A stretch of DNA of 64,000 bases from Pseudomonas oryzihabitans (GTDB lineage Bacteria > Pseudomonadota > Gammaproteobacteria > Pseudomonadales > Pseudomonadaceae): contig NZ_CP013987.1 in assembly GCF_001518815.1 (NCBI RefSeq), positions 3,618,501-3,682,500 on the forward strand. Direction: 5' to 3'. The position numbers were made by a program, and so were the translations under genes. Under the pieces are notes generated by a model. That model did no database searches, was not told where the DNA came from, and saw nothing but the letters and a program-made list of their open reading frames with translations. Shown here one piece after another: positions 1 through 8,856 of the stretch (position 1 is the first letter of the stretch; each line of letters begins with the position of its first letter).

Positions 1-324
1 CAGTTTGACGTCGCGGCGACTGGTCGCGCCACTGAGCACGAAGCCCACCGAGTCGGCATCCACCGCGGGCAGCCCGCTCACCTGGCCCTCGATCCACAAT
101 ACCCGCTGCTCCAGCGCCGGATCCAGGCGATCCGCCAGGGCCCCGTGCGCAGCGAGCAGTGCCCAGGCCAGGCCGAGCCCGCAGGCGCCGAGCACGAAGA
201 AACGGGTGCCCAGCAGCACGATGGCGACCGAGGCGAGAGCCGCCAGCAGGGGCAGTGACGGTAGCGCGGCAAAGGCGCGCAGGAGCAGCACATCCAAGGC
301 GAAGGCAAGCAGAGCGGCACGCAT
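1..324 (-). CDS. comEC: ComEC/Rec2 DNA uptake channel protein, N-terminal fragment
   Basis: This is the first 108 codons of a gene that runs off the left edge. The translation starts MRAALLAFALDVLLLRAF, has three hydrophobic stretches in about 60 residues, then a soluble segment with IEGQVSGLPAVDADSVGFVL. That is the N-terminal pattern of ComEC/Rec2 (membrane helices followed by the DUF4131/OB-like region). ComEC is the inner-membrane channel that takes up single-stranded DNA during natural transformation. The gene follows lolE on the same strand after 111 bp, as comEC follows the lol genes in other Pseudomonas (from memory). The fragment is too short to show the competence domain or the C-terminal metallo-beta-lactamase domain. 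Confidence 0.72.
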   Translation of the reverse strand, partial: MRAALLAFALDVLLLRAFAALPSLPLLAALASVAIVLLGTRFFVLGACGLGLAWALLAAHGALADRLDPALEQRVLWIEGQVSGLPAVDADSVGFVLSGATSRRDVKL

Positions 325-435
325 CAGGACTCCATCCGTGGAGAACCAGCAGGGCTTCAGATGCGCGGATTAGAGCAGTTGGAACGCAGAAGTGCCAGGG
401 CCAGGGGCGTAAGGTCCGTCTGGCCCGGCAGGGGA

Positions 436-1677
436 TCAGTCGTAGCGCAGGGCTTCGGCCGGCGAGGTGCGCGAGGCGCGCCAGGCGGGATAGAGGGTCG
501 CCAGGAAACTCATGCTCAGGGCCGCCACGGCGATGAGTACCACGTCTTCCACTTCCAGCCGCGAGGGCAGGTTGCTGATGAAGTACATGTCGCCGCCGAA
601 CAGCTTGTGGCCGACCAGACGCTCCAGGGCGGCGATCCAGCTGCTGACGTTGAGCGCCGCGATGACGCCCAGCACGCCGCCGATCAGGGTACCGACCAGA
701 CCGATCACCGTACCCTGGACCATGAACACCGCCATGATCTGCCCAGGCGTGGCGCCCAGGGTACGCAGGATGGCGATGTCGGCCTTCTTGTCGGCCACCA
801 CCATGATCAGGGTGGCGATGATGTTGAAGGCGGCCACCGCCACGATCAGCAGGAGCAGCAGGCCGATCATGGTCTTTTCCATCTGCATGGCCTGGAACAG
901 GCTGCCCTGGGAGATCGTCCAGTCGCGTGCCTGGTAGCCCTCGCCTAGGGCCTTGGCCACGTCACGGGAGATACGGGGCGCCTGGAAGAGATCGTCCAGG
1001 GCCAGGCGGATGCTCTCCACCTGGCCCGGCTGCCAGCCCTTGAGCGGTGCGGCGTCGGCCACGTTGATCAGCGCCAGGGAGGCGTCCAGCTCGGCGCCGA
1101 CCTTGAAGGTGCCGACCACGGTGAAGCGACGCAGGCGCGGGGTGATGCTGCCGGTGGCGCCGACCTCGGGGATGATCACCGTAACCTGGCTGCCCACTTC
1201 CAGCTGGAAGCGCCGGGCGGCGATCTCGCCCAGGACGATGCCGAATTCGCCCGGTTTGAGGGCGTCGAGGCTGCCCTGGGTCATGCGCTCGCCAACGATG
1301 GAAACGCGTTTCTCCTGGGCGGGATCGATACCGTCCACCAGCAGCGGTTGCATGCGACCGCGCACCGACAGCATGCCCTGCAACTGGGTGTAGGGCACCG
1401 CGGCCAGCACATGGGGCTGCTGCTCGGCCTTGGCCGCCAGCGGGCGCCAGTCGTCCAGCGGCTGGGCGCCGCTGATGAAGGCATGGGGCACCATGCCGAG
1501 GATGCGGCCACGCATTTCCTCCTGGAAGCCGTTCATCACCGACAGCACCAGGATCATGGCCAGCACGCCCAGGGCCAGGCCGAACATGGAGACCAGCGAG
1601 AAGAAGGAGATGAACGACTTGCGCCGCTTGGCGCGGGTGTATCTCAGGCCTATGAATAGGGAGAGCGGTCTGAACAT
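436..1677 (-). CDS. lolE: Lipoprotein-releasing ABC transporter permease LolE
   Basis: This is an integral membrane subunit of LolCDE, which extracts outer-membrane lipoproteins from the inner membrane and passes them to LolA. At 413 residues it has the usual length. It has the family layout: an N-terminal helix at about 20-50 (FISFFSLVSMFGLALGVLAM) ahead of [13 protein letters not shown], a large periplasmic domain at about 50-270, then three C-terminal helices ([50 protein letters not shown]). It is the last gene of a tight three-gene operon, 7 nt after lolD. It is a clear paralogue of the first gene of the operon. The C/E naming follows operon order, so a swap of the two names cannot be excluded. 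Confidence 0.93.
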   Translation of the reverse strand: MFRPLSLFIGLRYTRAKRRKSFISFFSLVSMFGLALGVLAMILVLSVMNGFQEEMRGRILGMVPHAFISGAQPLDDWRPLAAKAEQQPHVLAAVPYTQLQGMLSVRGRMQPLLVDGIDPAQEKRVSIVGERMTQGSLDALKPGEFGIVLGEIAARRFQLEVGSQVTVIIPEVGATGSITPRLRRFTVVGTFKVGAELDASLALINVADAAPLKGWQPGQVESIRLALDDLFQAPRISRDVAKALGEGYQARDWTISQGSLFQAMQMEKTMIGLLLLLIVAVAAFNIIATLIMVVADKKADIAILRTLGATPGQIMAVFMVQGTVIGLVGTLIGGVLGVIAALNVSSWIAALERLVGHKLFGGDMYFISNLPSRLEVEDVVLIAVAALSMSFLATLYPAWRASRTSPAEALRYD

Positions 1678-1684
1678 AACGACC

Positions 1685-2386
1685 TCAGACCTGCCGGGCC
1701 GGCGTGGCGTCGACCAGATGGCCTTCGTCCAGGCGCAGCATCCGGTCCATCTGGCCGGCCAGCACCTGGTCGTGGGTCACCACCAGGAAGGCCGTGCGCA
1801 GCGAGGTGGACAGTTCCAGCATCAGGTCCTGGATACCGTGGGCGGTGTGCTGGTCGAGGTTGCCGGTGGGCTCGTCGAGCAGCACCAGCTTGGGCTGGTT
1901 GACCAGGGCCCGGGCGATGGCCACGCGCTGGCGCTCGCCGCCGGACAACTCGGCCGGCTTGTGCCCCAGGCGATGGCCGAGGCCGACCCGTTCCAGCAAC
2001 TTGGCCGCGCGCTCACGGGCTTCGCCAATGGAGGCCTTGCCGATCAGCAAGGGCATGCAGACGTTTTCCAGGGCACTGAATTCGGGCAGCAGGTGGTGGA
2101 ACTGGTAGACGAAGCCCATGGCGCGATTGCGTAGCAGACCGCGGGCCTTCTCGTTGAGCGCCGACAGCTCTTCGCCGTCGAGCCAGACGCTGCCACTGCT
2201 GGGGGTATCGAGGCCACCGAGCAGGTTCAGCAGGGTGGTCTTGCCCGATCCCGAGCTGCCGACGATGGAGACGCGCTCGCCCGGTTGCAGGGTCAGCTGA
2301 ACGTTGCTCAGCACCTCGACGGTCTGGGGGCCTTCCTCGTAGCGCTTGCCCAGGTCCTGGCAACGCAAAACGGCTCGATCATTCAT
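1685..2386 (-). CDS. lolD: Lipoprotein-releasing ABC transporter ATPase LolD
   Basis: This is the cytoplasmic ATPase of LolCDE, 233 residues. Visible motifs are Walker [12 protein letters not shown] (about 43-53), Q-loop region [15 protein letters not shown], signature [15 protein letters not shown], Walker [13 protein letters not shown] and H-loop VVTHD. The pattern GNLD after Walker B is typical of the LolD/MacB/FtsE group. The start overlaps the end of lolC by 8 nt and the stop is 7 nt before lolE, so translation is probably coupled. Confidence 0.96.
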   Translation of the reverse strand: MNDRAVLRCQDLGKRYEEGPQTVEVLSNVQLTLQPGERVSIVGSSGSGKTTLLNLLGGLDTPSSGSVWLDGEELSALNEKARGLLRNRAMGFVYQFHHLLPEFSALENVCMPLLIGKASIGEARERAAKLLERVGLGHRLGHKPAELSGGERQRVAIARALVNQPKLVLLDEPTGNLDQHTAHGIQDLMLELSTSLRTAFLVVTHDQVLAGQMDRMLRLDEGHLVDATPARQV

Positions 2387-3629
2387 AACGCAGGGCCTCG
2401 GCGGGTTGGGTACGGGCAGCGCTCCAGGAGGGATAGAGCGTGGCCAGGAAGCTCAGGGCAAAGGACGCGCCGCAGATCAGCAGGACGTCGTGCAGCTGGA
2501 GCTGGGCCGGCAGGTAGTCGATGAAATACACCTCGGCGTTGAGGAACTGATGCCCGGTGACCTGCTGCACCCAGGCCAGCGCCGCACTGACGTTGAGCGC
2601 GGCCAGCACCCCCAGCAGGCAACCGATGGCGGTGCCGATGATGCCGATGAAGGTTCCCTGGACCATGAACACCGCCATGATCTGCCGGGGTGTGGCGCCC
2701 AGGGTACGCAGGATGGCGATGTCGGATTTCTTGTCGGTCACCACCATCACCAGGGTGGAAACGATGTTGAAGGCGGCCACGGCCACGATCAGCAGGAGCA
2801 GCAGGCCGATCATGGTCTTTTCCATGCCGATGGCCTGGTAGAGGTTGCCATGGGTGCGGGTCCAGTCGCGGGCGTACCAATCGTTGCCGGGCAACTGGCG
2901 GGCGATGTTCCAGGACACGTCCGGCGCCTGGAACAGGTCATGCAGCTTGAGCCGCACACCCTGAACCGCATTCGCCGGCCAGCGTTGCAGCCGTGCGGCA
3001 TCCTCGATGTCGATCAGGCCCACCGAGCCATCCAGCTCGCCAGCGCCGACGCTGAAGATGCCCACCACGGTGAATCTTTTCATGCGCGGAAACATGCCGG
3101 CGGGGGTCACGGCCACTTCCGGAGCGATATAGGTGAGCTTGTCGCCAACCTTGACGCCCAGTTTCTCGGCGGCCAGGGAGCCGATGATGATGCCGAACTC
3201 GCCCGGCTTGAGGTCGTCGAGCCTACCCTCGCGCATGAAGCTGGCGATGATCGAGACCTTGGACTCCTCGGCCGGATCTATGGCGTTGAGCAAAACGGTC
3301 TGCACCGCCTTGTCGTGGGCCAGCATGCCCTGCAACTGGGTGAAGGGCGCCACCGCCGCCACCTGACTGTTTTGCAGTGCCAGCTCGCGCACGCTGCGCC
3401 AGTCGGTAACCGGCTGATAGGACTCCACCGTCGCATGGGGAATCATGCCGAGGACGCGATCGCGCATCTCGCGGTCGAAGCCGTTCATGACCGACAGCAC
3501 CACGATCATGACGACGACGCCGAGGGCCAGGCCGATCATGGAGGTGAGCGAGATGAAGGAGACGAAATGATTGCGGCGCTTGGCGCGGACATAACGCAGG
3601 CCAAGGTAGATCGGCAGGGGTCTGAACAT
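2379..3629 (-). CDS. lolC: Lipoprotein-releasing ABC transporter permease LolC
   Basis: This is the first gene of the lolCDE operon and is 416 residues long. The start is placed at [20 protein letters not shown] because it aligns with the start of LolE; a longer in-frame extension upstream looks non-coding. It has the same layout as LolE: an N-terminal helix ([19 protein letters not shown]), a periplasmic domain, and three C-terminal helices, with a segment around [20 protein letters not shown] nearly identical to LolE. It pairs with LolE to form the lipoprotein exit path across the membrane. It is divergent from the PilZ gene, with 107 bp between them. Confidence 0.93.
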   Translation of the reverse strand: MFRPLPIYLGLRYVRAKRRNHFVSFISLTSMIGLALGVVVMIVVLSVMNGFDREMRDRVLGMIPHATVESYQPVTDWRSVRELALQNSQVAAVAPFTQLQGMLAHDKAVQTVLLNAIDPAEESKVSIIASFMREGRLDDLKPGEFGIIIGSLAAEKLGVKVGDKLTYIAPEVAVTPAGMFPRMKRFTVVGIFSVGAGELDGSVGLIDIEDAARLQRWPANAVQGVRLKLHDLFQAPDVSWNIARQLPGNDWYARDWTRTHGNLYQAIGMEKTMIGLLLLLIVAVAAFNIVSTLVMVVTDKKSDIAILRTLGATPRQIMAVFMVQGTFIGIIGTAIGCLLGVLAALNVSAALAWVQQVTGHQFLNAEVYFIDYLPAQLQLHDVLLICGASFALSFLATLYPSWSAARTQPAEALRYE

Positions 3630-3736
3630 AGGCTCGCTTGCACGGCGGAAAGACGTAGGCGCCCTGCGGGTTGGACGGCGACACCGTGCCGGCTCGCCGG
3701 CTACACTCGGGGCCATCACCCACGGAGCGGCCCAAC

Positions 3737-4288
3737 ATGACCACCCCAGACGCGCGTGAACGGCGGGAATACTATCGCATCACCGACCGTATCGCACTGC
3801 AAATCAGCCCTGCAGACGGGGCCCCAGGCGAGACCGCGCCGCTGTTCGCACTCCTGAGCGAACTGCATCAGCTGGAATTCGAATCCCGTCACCTGCTGCG
3901 CAATCTGGACGAACGCGACCGCGCCGTCACCGCCTGCCTGCGCCTGGTGAACAAGCGCCTCGACCTGCTCGGCCAGGCCTTCACCTGGAATCTGCTGCAC
4001 GACAGCGGCGCCACCCGTGACGTGGTGCTCTCCGAAGGTGGCCTGGCCTTCGTCGACGCCGAGCCCTATGCCCTGGGCACGCGACTCGACCTGCGCATGG
4101 CGCTGCCACCCCAGGGCCTGGGCCTGCAGGTGCTGGCCGAGGTGACCAGTTGCCAGGCAGTGGTCGGCGGTCACGAGATCGGCACCAGCTTCATCGACCT
4201 GGAAGATGCCCAGCGCCAGCTGCTGGCCCGTCATGTGCTGCGCCAGCAGGCCCGGGTGCGCCGCGCTGATCGCGGAGACGAGGCGTGA
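3737..4288 (+). CDS. PilZ-domain cyclic-di-GMP binding protein
   Basis: This 183-residue cytoplasmic protein has no signal peptide or membrane segment. The PilZ signature is split: the N-terminal arginine box ERREYYRITDRIALQ carries the RxxxR-type c-di-GMP ligand, and the downstream SEGGLAF stretch near residue 98 resembles the D/NxSxxG motif, although the Asp/Asn position is not obvious. Between them lies an alpha-helical segment (residues about 35-85). The C-terminus (LDLRMALPPQGLGLQVLAEVTSC) reads like PilZ barrel strands. The start was chosen because CGGAGCGG lies 7 nt upstream. Its stop overlaps the next gene (GTGA). The partner protein or process it controls is unknown. Confidence 0.78.
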   Translation: MTTPDARERREYYRITDRIALQISPADGAPGETAPLFALLSELHQLEFESRHLLRNLDERDRAVTACLRLVNKRLDLLGQAFTWNLLHDSGATRDVVLSEGGLAFVDAEPYALGTRLDLRMALPPQGLGLQVLAEVTSCQAVVGGHEIGTSFIDLEDAQRQLLARHVLRQQARVRRADRGDEA

Positions 4289-4575
4289 AACGCCCCTGGC
4301 TGGCCGTCCTGCTGCTCGGCATCGCCCTGCCCGGCTGGGCCGATACCTTGCAGATCCCGCTGGGTAGGCAAGGCGATGTCGGCACGCCGCTGCCCCAGCG
4401 GGGCGACAGCCGCTCCCAGGTACTGGAACGCTTCGGCCTGCCCGATCAGGAGCATCCCCCTGTCGGCCACCCGACGATCCGCCGCTGGGACTATCGGGAT
4501 TTCAGCGTCTATTTTGAAAACGATCGGGTCCTGGATGCGGTCCGCGAACCGCGCCGCCCGCCCCCCTCACCCTAG
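4285..4575 (+). CDS. Small exported protein of unknown function, SmpA/OmlA-like
   Basis: This 96-residue protein starts with GTG inside the stop codon of the PilZ gene (GTGA), so the two are translationally coupled. Residues 1-19 (KRPWLAVLLLGIALPGWAD) form a signal peptide with a likely cut after GWA. The mature part contains RGDSRSQVLERFGLPDQEHPPVG and ends WDYRDFSVYFENDRVLDAV. That resembles the SmpA/OmlA (BamE-like) fold, in which 'G.s..~v...~G.P' is followed by a WxY strand and an 'F..g.v' strand. The role is unknown. Similar small genes accompany the PilZ/phosphodiesterase pair in other Pseudomonas, as far as I recall. Confidence 0.7.
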   Translation: MKRPWLAVLLLGIALPGWADTLQIPLGRQGDVGTPLPQRGDSRSQVLERFGLPDQEHPPVGHPTIRRWDYRDFSVYFENDRVLDAVREPRRPPPSP

Positions 4576-4590
4576 CGCCAAGGAGCCCTC

Positions 4591-5307
4591 ATGACTCTTA
4601 TTTACGGACACCGCGGCGCCCGCGGCGAAGCCCCGGAAAACACGCTCGCCGGTTTCGAGCTGTGCCTGGAGCTGGGCGTCCAGCGCTGCGAGCTGGACCT
4701 GCACCTCTCCCGTGATGGCGAGCTGGTGGTGATCCACGACCCGACCCTGAAGCGCACCACCGGGCGCGGCGGCAAGGTCAGCGAAAAGACCGTCGCCGAT
4801 CTGCTCGCCCTGGATGCTCGCCAGGGTGGACCGTCCTGGCCACGCCCCTGCCCCATCCCGACCCTGCGCCAGCTGTTCGAGAAGTGCCGCTTCGAACACT
4901 GGCAACTGGAAGTGAAGAGCGCTTCGCGGGTGCGAGCGGCGCAGACCGTCAAGGCCATCGCCCAGCTGGTCGAGGAATTCGGCCTGCAGGACAGGATCAC
5001 CGTCACCAGTGCCTCGCGGGAGGTCCTGCGCTCCCTGCAACGCGACACGCCCCACCTGGCGCGCGGACTGGTCGCCGAATATGCCTGGCTGGATCCGCTG
5101 AAGGTGGCGGCCCACTACGACTGCCATCTGCTGGCACTGAACTGGACGCTGTGTACGCCGGAACGGCTGCTCAAGGCCCAACGCCAGGGTCTGCACGTCT
5201 CGGTCTGGACGGTGAACGATGCCAGCCTGATGCGTCGCCTGGCCGATTTCGGCGCGGACAGCGTCATCACCGACTTCCCGAGCCTGGCACGGCGCACCTT
5301 GGGGTAG
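4591..5307 (+). CDS. Glycerophosphodiester phosphodiesterase
   Basis: This enzyme hydrolyses glycerophosphodiesters to sn-glycerol-3-phosphate and an alcohol. The 238-residue protein shows the GDPD catalytic pattern: YGHRGARGEAPENTLAGF at the N-terminus (HRG..peNT), ELDLHLSRDGELVVIHDP (E-D pair and catalytic His) and the lysine strand LEVKSA. It has no signal peptide, so it is the cytoplasmic UgpQ-like type rather than periplasmic GlpQ. AAGGAG lies 7 nt upstream of the ATG. It is the third gene of a co-directional cluster with the PilZ and small exported genes, and it ends in an array of palindromic repeats. Confidence 0.92.
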   Translation: MTLIYGHRGARGEAPENTLAGFELCLELGVQRCELDLHLSRDGELVVIHDPTLKRTTGRGGKVSEKTVADLLALDARQGGPSWPRPCPIPTLRQLFEKCRFEHWQLEVKSASRVRAAQTVKAIAQLVEEFGLQDRITVTSASREVLRSLQRDTPHLARGLVAEYAWLDPLKVAAHYDCHLLALNWTLCTPERLLKAQRQGLHVSVWTVNDASLMRRLADFGADSVITDFPSLARRTLG

Positions 5308-5328
5308 TAGGACCGTCCTCCAAAAGAC

Positions 5329-5407
5329 ATCGCGGCCATGGGCCGCTCCTACAGGCACGGACGTCACCGTAGGAGCGGCCGCATCGGCGGACCACCATGG
5401 CCGCGAT
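5329..5407. repeat. Palindromic repeat, type B (GTAGGAGCGGCC ... GGCCGCGAT)
   Basis: The left arm ATCGCGGCCATGGGCCGCTC...CTAC and the right arm GTAGGAGCGGCC...CATGGCCGCGAT are inverted copies, with an extra insert in the right arm. A second copy of this family lies at 58318-58390. It is REP-like intergenic material between convergent genes; the family name is unknown to me. Confidence 0.75.
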
Positions 5408-5425
5408 GCGAACCGATTCAGCGTC

Positions 5426-5518
5426 GTAGGTTGGGCTGAGACAGCTTCATCGTCGAAGCCCAACAGCCCAGGTTGAACCTAAGCATTGTTGGGCTTCGCT
5501 GCGCTTAGCCCAACCTAC
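5426..5518. repeat. Palindromic repeat, type A copy 1 (GTAGGTTGGG family)
   Basis: This is a 93-bp element that begins GTAGGTTGGGCTGAG and ends CAACCTAC, with inner arms CGAAGCCCAACA and TGTTGGGCTTCG. The two ends are inverted copies, so the transcript would fold into a long hairpin. It is the first of two tandem copies. Confidence 0.8.
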
Positions 5519-5535
5519 GGGTGCTGCTTGGCGTA

Positions 5536-5628
5536 GTAGGTTGGGTTGAGACAGCTCTATCGTCGAAGCCCAACAGCCCAAGTTGAGCCTAGGCATTGCT
5601 GGGCTTCGCTACGCTCAACCCAACCTAC
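5536..5628. repeat. Palindromic repeat, type A copy 2 (GTAGGTTGGG family)
   Basis: This second 93-bp copy is in the same orientation, 17 bp after the first and with a few substitutions. It ends 27 bp before the stop of sthA, so it lies in the shared 3' region of two convergent genes. Apart from these repeats I see no gene, promoter or ordinary terminator in the 348-bp gap. Confidence 0.8.
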
Positions 5629-5655
5629 GGGTTATCGCGAAGAGAACCGGCCCGC

Positions 5656-7050
5656 TCAGAACAGCCGATTCAAGCCATCGAACGCCGCCACCCGGTAGGC
5701 CTCGGCCATGGTCGGGTAGTTGAAGGTGGTGTTGACGAAGTAGCGGATGCTGTTCGCCTCGCCTTCCTGGTTCATGATCGCCTGGCCGATGTGCAGGATC
5801 TCCGACGCCTGGTCGCCAAAGCAGTGCACACCCAGCACCTGCAGGGTCTCGCGGTGGAAGAGAATCTTCAGCATGCCCACGGGTTCGCCGGAGATCTGCG
5901 CCCGCGCCATGCTCTTGAAGAAGGCCTTGCCGACCTCGTAGGGCACCTTTTCCTGGGTCAGTTCGCGCTCGGTCTTACCCAGTGAGCTGATCTCGGGAAT
6001 GGTGTAGATGCCGGTGGGGATGTCGTTGACCACCCGCCCGTTGTTGTCGTGCAGGATATTGTCCGACGCCGAGCGGCCCTGGTCGTAAGCGGCACTGGCC
6101 AGGCTCGGCCAGCCGATGACATCGCCTGCGGCATAGATGTTGGCGACCGAGGTCCGGTAGTTTTCGTCCACGGTGACCTGGCCACGGCTGTTCACCGAGA
6201 TGCCGACGTTCTGCAGCCCGAGCTGGTCGGTGTTGCCGGTCCGGCCGTTACACCACAGCAAGGCATCGGCGCGCAGCTTCTTGCCAGACTTCAGGTGCAG
6301 GATGACGCCGTTCTCCTGGCCCTCGATGCGCTCGTATTCCTCGTTGTGACGGATGAGCACATTGTTGTTCTGCAGGTGGTAGCTCAGGGCGTCGGAGATC
6401 TCGTCATCGAGGAAGCTGAGCAACTGATCGCGGTTGTCGATCAGGTCCACCAGCACGCCGAGGCCGCTGAAGATGGAGGCGTATTCGCTGCCGATGACAC
6501 CAGCTCCGTAGATGATCAGCCGGCGCGGGGTGTGGGTCAGCGACAGGATGGTGTCGCTGTCGTAGATGCGCGGATGGCTGAAGTCGACATCCACCGGACG
6601 GTAGGGACGCGAACCGGTGGCGATGACGACCTGCTTGGCCACCAGGCGCTCGAGGTCGCCGCGCTGGTTGACGATCTCGATGGTGTTCTCGTCGGCGAAG
6701 CTGGCCGTCCCGAAGAACAGGTCGACCCGGTTGCGTGCGTAGTAGCCGGTACGGGAGGACACCTGGCGGGCAATCACCCGCTCGGCACTGCGCAGGACAT
6801 CGGGAAAGGAGAACCAGCGCGGCTCGCCGATGGAGCGGAACATCTCGTTGGTGTTGAACTGGATGATCTGCTTGACCGAATGGCGCAGCGCCTTGGAGGG
6901 AATGGTGCCCAGGTGGGTGCAGTTGCCGCCGACCACCTGGCGATTGTCCACCACCGCCACGCGGCGGCCGTTCTTGGCGGCGTTCATCGCCGCGCCCTCG
7001 CCTGCCGGTCCCGAACCCAGTACCACCACGTCGTAGCTATAGACCGCCAT
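5656..7050 (-). CDS. sthA: Soluble pyridine nucleotide transhydrogenase
   Basis: This FAD enzyme transfers hydride between NADPH and NAD+ and helps balance the two pools in the cytoplasm. The 464-residue length is that of the family. Features seen are the FAD-binding [19 protein letters not shown] at the N-terminus, the region [16 protein letters not shown], which lacks the CxxxxC redox pair of other flavoprotein disulphide reductases (diagnostic for SthA), the NAD(P)-binding [20 protein letters not shown], and the second FAD motif [24 protein letters not shown] lies 7 nt before the ATG. In P. aeruginosa I recall nqr genes between sth and gap; here they are adjacent. Confidence 0.96.
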   Translation of the reverse strand: MAVYSYDVVVLGSGPAGEGAAMNAAKNGRRVAVVDNRQVVGGNCTHLGTIPSKALRHSVKQIIQFNTNEMFRSIGEPRWFSFPDVLRSAERVIARQVSSRTGYYARNRVDLFFGTASFADENTIEIVNQRGDLERLVAKQVVIATGSRPYRPVDVDFSHPRIYDSDTILSLTHTPRRLIIYGAGVIGSEYASIFSGLGVLVDLIDNRDQLLSFLDDEISDALSYHLQNNNVLIRHNEEYERIEGQENGVILHLKSGKKLRADALLWCNGRTGNTDQLGLQNVGISVNSRGQVTVDENYRTSVANIYAAGDVIGWPSLASAAYDQGRSASDNILHDNNGRVVNDIPTGIYTIPEISSLGKTERELTQEKVPYEVGKAFFKSMARAQISGEPVGMLKILFHRETLQVLGVHCFGDQASEILHIGQAIMNQEGEANSIRYFVNTTFNYPTMAEAYRVAAFDGLNRLF

Positions 7051-7196
7051 GCTTTCTCCTCAGAAGGTTAGCCGTCCGCAGGCGACGGCTGGAGCCGGAC
7101 CGCCTCGTGAGAGGTCGCGTCCGGCGTGAGATCGCCCCAGGGGGCTGCGACCTCTTGTCACGGGCCGCTATTGTGGCGCAAAACCCGACCAAAACG

Positions 7197-7225
7197 AAAA
7201 CGGGAGCCATCTGGGCTCCCGTTTT
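7197..7225 (-). terminator. Intrinsic terminator of gap (bidirectional shape)
   Basis: A 12-bp stem AAAACGGGAGCC/GGCTCCCGTTTT with a 5-nt loop is followed by T-rich sequence on both strands. It lies 35 bp downstream of the gap stop codon and upstream of sthA, so it should separate the two transcripts. Confidence 0.85.
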
Positions 7226-7259
7226 TTCTTGCAAGTTAGCCTTGCCTAGAACGCAAGAC

Positions 7260-8702
7260 TCAGGCCGGGAAGGCCGGCGGATTGACGCCCGCCATCTCTT
7301 CCAGCACCCGCACGACCTGGCAGCTGTAGCCGAACTCATTGTCGTACCAGACATAGAGCACGACGCGGTTGTCGCTGACGATGGTGGCACCGGCATCGAC
7401 CACGCCCGCATGGCGGGAGCCAACGAAGTCGCTGGATACCACTTCCGGCGAGTTCACGAAGTCGATCTGCTTGTGCAGCGGCGAGTGCAGCGCCATTTCA
7501 CGCAGGTACTCGTTGATCTCGTCCTTGCTGGTGCCGTTCTCCAGGTTCAGGTTGAGGATCGCCATGGAGACGTTGGGCGTCGGCACGCGGATGGCGTTGC
7601 CAGTCAGCTTGCCAGCCAGTTCCGGCAGTGCCTTGGCCACGGCCTTGGCGGCCCCGGTCTCGGTGATCACCATGTTCAGCGCAGCGCTGCGGCCACGGCG
7701 ATCGCCCTTGTGGAAGTTGTCGATCAGGTTCTGGTCGTTGGTGTACGAGTGCACGGTCTCGACGTGACCGTTGACGATGCCGTACTTGTCGTTGACCGCC
7801 TTCAGGATCGGCACGATGGCGTTGGTGGTACAGGATGCCGCGGTGACGATGGTGTCTTCGGCGGTGATGGTGTCATGGTTGATGCCATGCACGATGTTCT
7901 TCAGGCTGCCCTTGCCCGGTGCGGTCAGCACCACGCGGGAGACGCCCTTGCACTTGAGGTGCTGGCCCAGGCCTTCGGCATCGCGCCATCTGCCGGTGTT
8001 GTCGACCACGATGGCATCCTGGATGCCGTACGCGGTGTAGTCGACGGTGGTGGGATCGTTGGAGTAGATCACCTTGATCAGGGTGCCGTTGGCACACAGG
8101 GTGCTGTTGGCTTCGTCGACGGTGATGGTGCCGTCGAAGGAACCGTGCACGGAATCGCGACGCAGCAGGCTGGCGCGCTTGACCAGGTCGTTGTCGGCGC
8201 CCTTGCGCACGACGATGGCGCGCAGACGCAGGCCGTCGCCGCTACCCTGGTGCTCGATGAGGATGCGGGCCAGCAGGCGGCCGATACGACCGAAGCCGTA
8301 GAGCACCACGTCCTTGCCTTTGCGCTGCTCGACGCCCTGCTTGCCGACCACGGCGGACAGCTCGCTGCGCAGGAAGTCCTTGAGGTCGCGGCCAGCGCCT
8401 TCGGCCTTGAACTTGAGGCTCAGGCGGGCCAGGTCGATGGACGCGGCGCCCAGTTCCAGCTCGCTCAGGGCCTTCACCAGCGGGTAGGTGTCCTGCACGG
8501 ACAGCTCGACATTGTCGATCTGGCGGGCGAAACGATGGGCCTTGAGAATGGAGATCACCGAACGGTTGACCAAACCGCGACCGTAAATGGAGGTCACAAC
8601 ATTGTTATTACGGTACAGCTGACCAATCAGGGGAATCATGGCCTCGGCGAGCGCTTCGCGATCGATCCATTCTTCAAGGCACTGCTCAGGCTTCTGACTC
8701 AC
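7260..8702 (-). CDS. gap: Glyceraldehyde-3-phosphate dehydrogenase, long form
   Basis: This phosphorylating NAD(P)-dependent enzyme of glycolysis/gluconeogenesis has 480 residues, about 140 more than a standard GapA. The extra N-terminal 130 residues (starting SQKPEQCLEEWIDREALAEAM) are the extension known from the Pseudomonas PA3001-type enzyme. The nucleotide-binding fold follows with YGFGRIGRLLARIL. The catalytic cysteine is in AASCTTNAIVP, with HSYTNDQ nearby, and the C-terminus has WYDNEFGYSCQVVRV. It starts at GTG with GGGAAGGA ahead of it. It is monocistronic, with its own promoter and terminator, and divergent from mfd. Confidence 0.94.
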   Translation of the reverse strand: MSQKPEQCLEEWIDREALAEAMIPLIGQLYRNNNVVTSIYGRGLVNRSVISILKAHRFARQIDNVELSVQDTYPLVKALSELELGAASIDLARLSLKFKAEGAGRDLKDFLRSELSAVVGKQGVEQRKGKDVVLYGFGRIGRLLARILIEHQGSGDGLRLRAIVVRKGADNDLVKRASLLRRDSVHGSFDGTITVDEANSTLCANGTLIKVIYSNDPTTVDYTAYGIQDAIVVDNTGRWRDAEGLGQHLKCKGVSRVVLTAPGKGSLKNIVHGINHDTITAEDTIVTAASCTTNAIVPILKAVNDKYGIVNGHVETVHSYTNDQNLIDNFHKGDRRGRSAALNMVITETGAAKAVAKALPELAGKLTGNAIRVPTPNVSMAILNLNLENGTSKDEINEYLREMALHSPLHKQIDFVNSPEVVSSDFVGSRHAGVVDAGATIVSDNRVVLYVWYDNEFGYSCQVVRVLEEMAGVNPPAFPA

Positions 8703-8743
8703 GACAAATCCTTCCCTATGTAGGAGCTGAAAAAAGGAACTAC

Positions 8744-8772
8744 ATTATGACCGCGCTGCCTGTCCCAGGCAA
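8744..8772 (-). promoter_or_regulatory. Candidate sigma70 promoter of gap
   Basis: Reading leftwards, TTGCCT (-35), a 17-bp spacer and CATAAT (-10, five of six consensus bases) lie about 45 bp upstream of the gap GTG. The spacing and position fit a housekeeping promoter. This is pattern evidence only. Confidence 0.6.
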
Positions 8773-8856
8773 TCGACGCGCGTCGCTGCACTGACAGCGC
8801 GAAAGCCCGGTCGTTACAATCCCAACCCTCCCAAAATCCACCGGAGTTCCGCCCGC

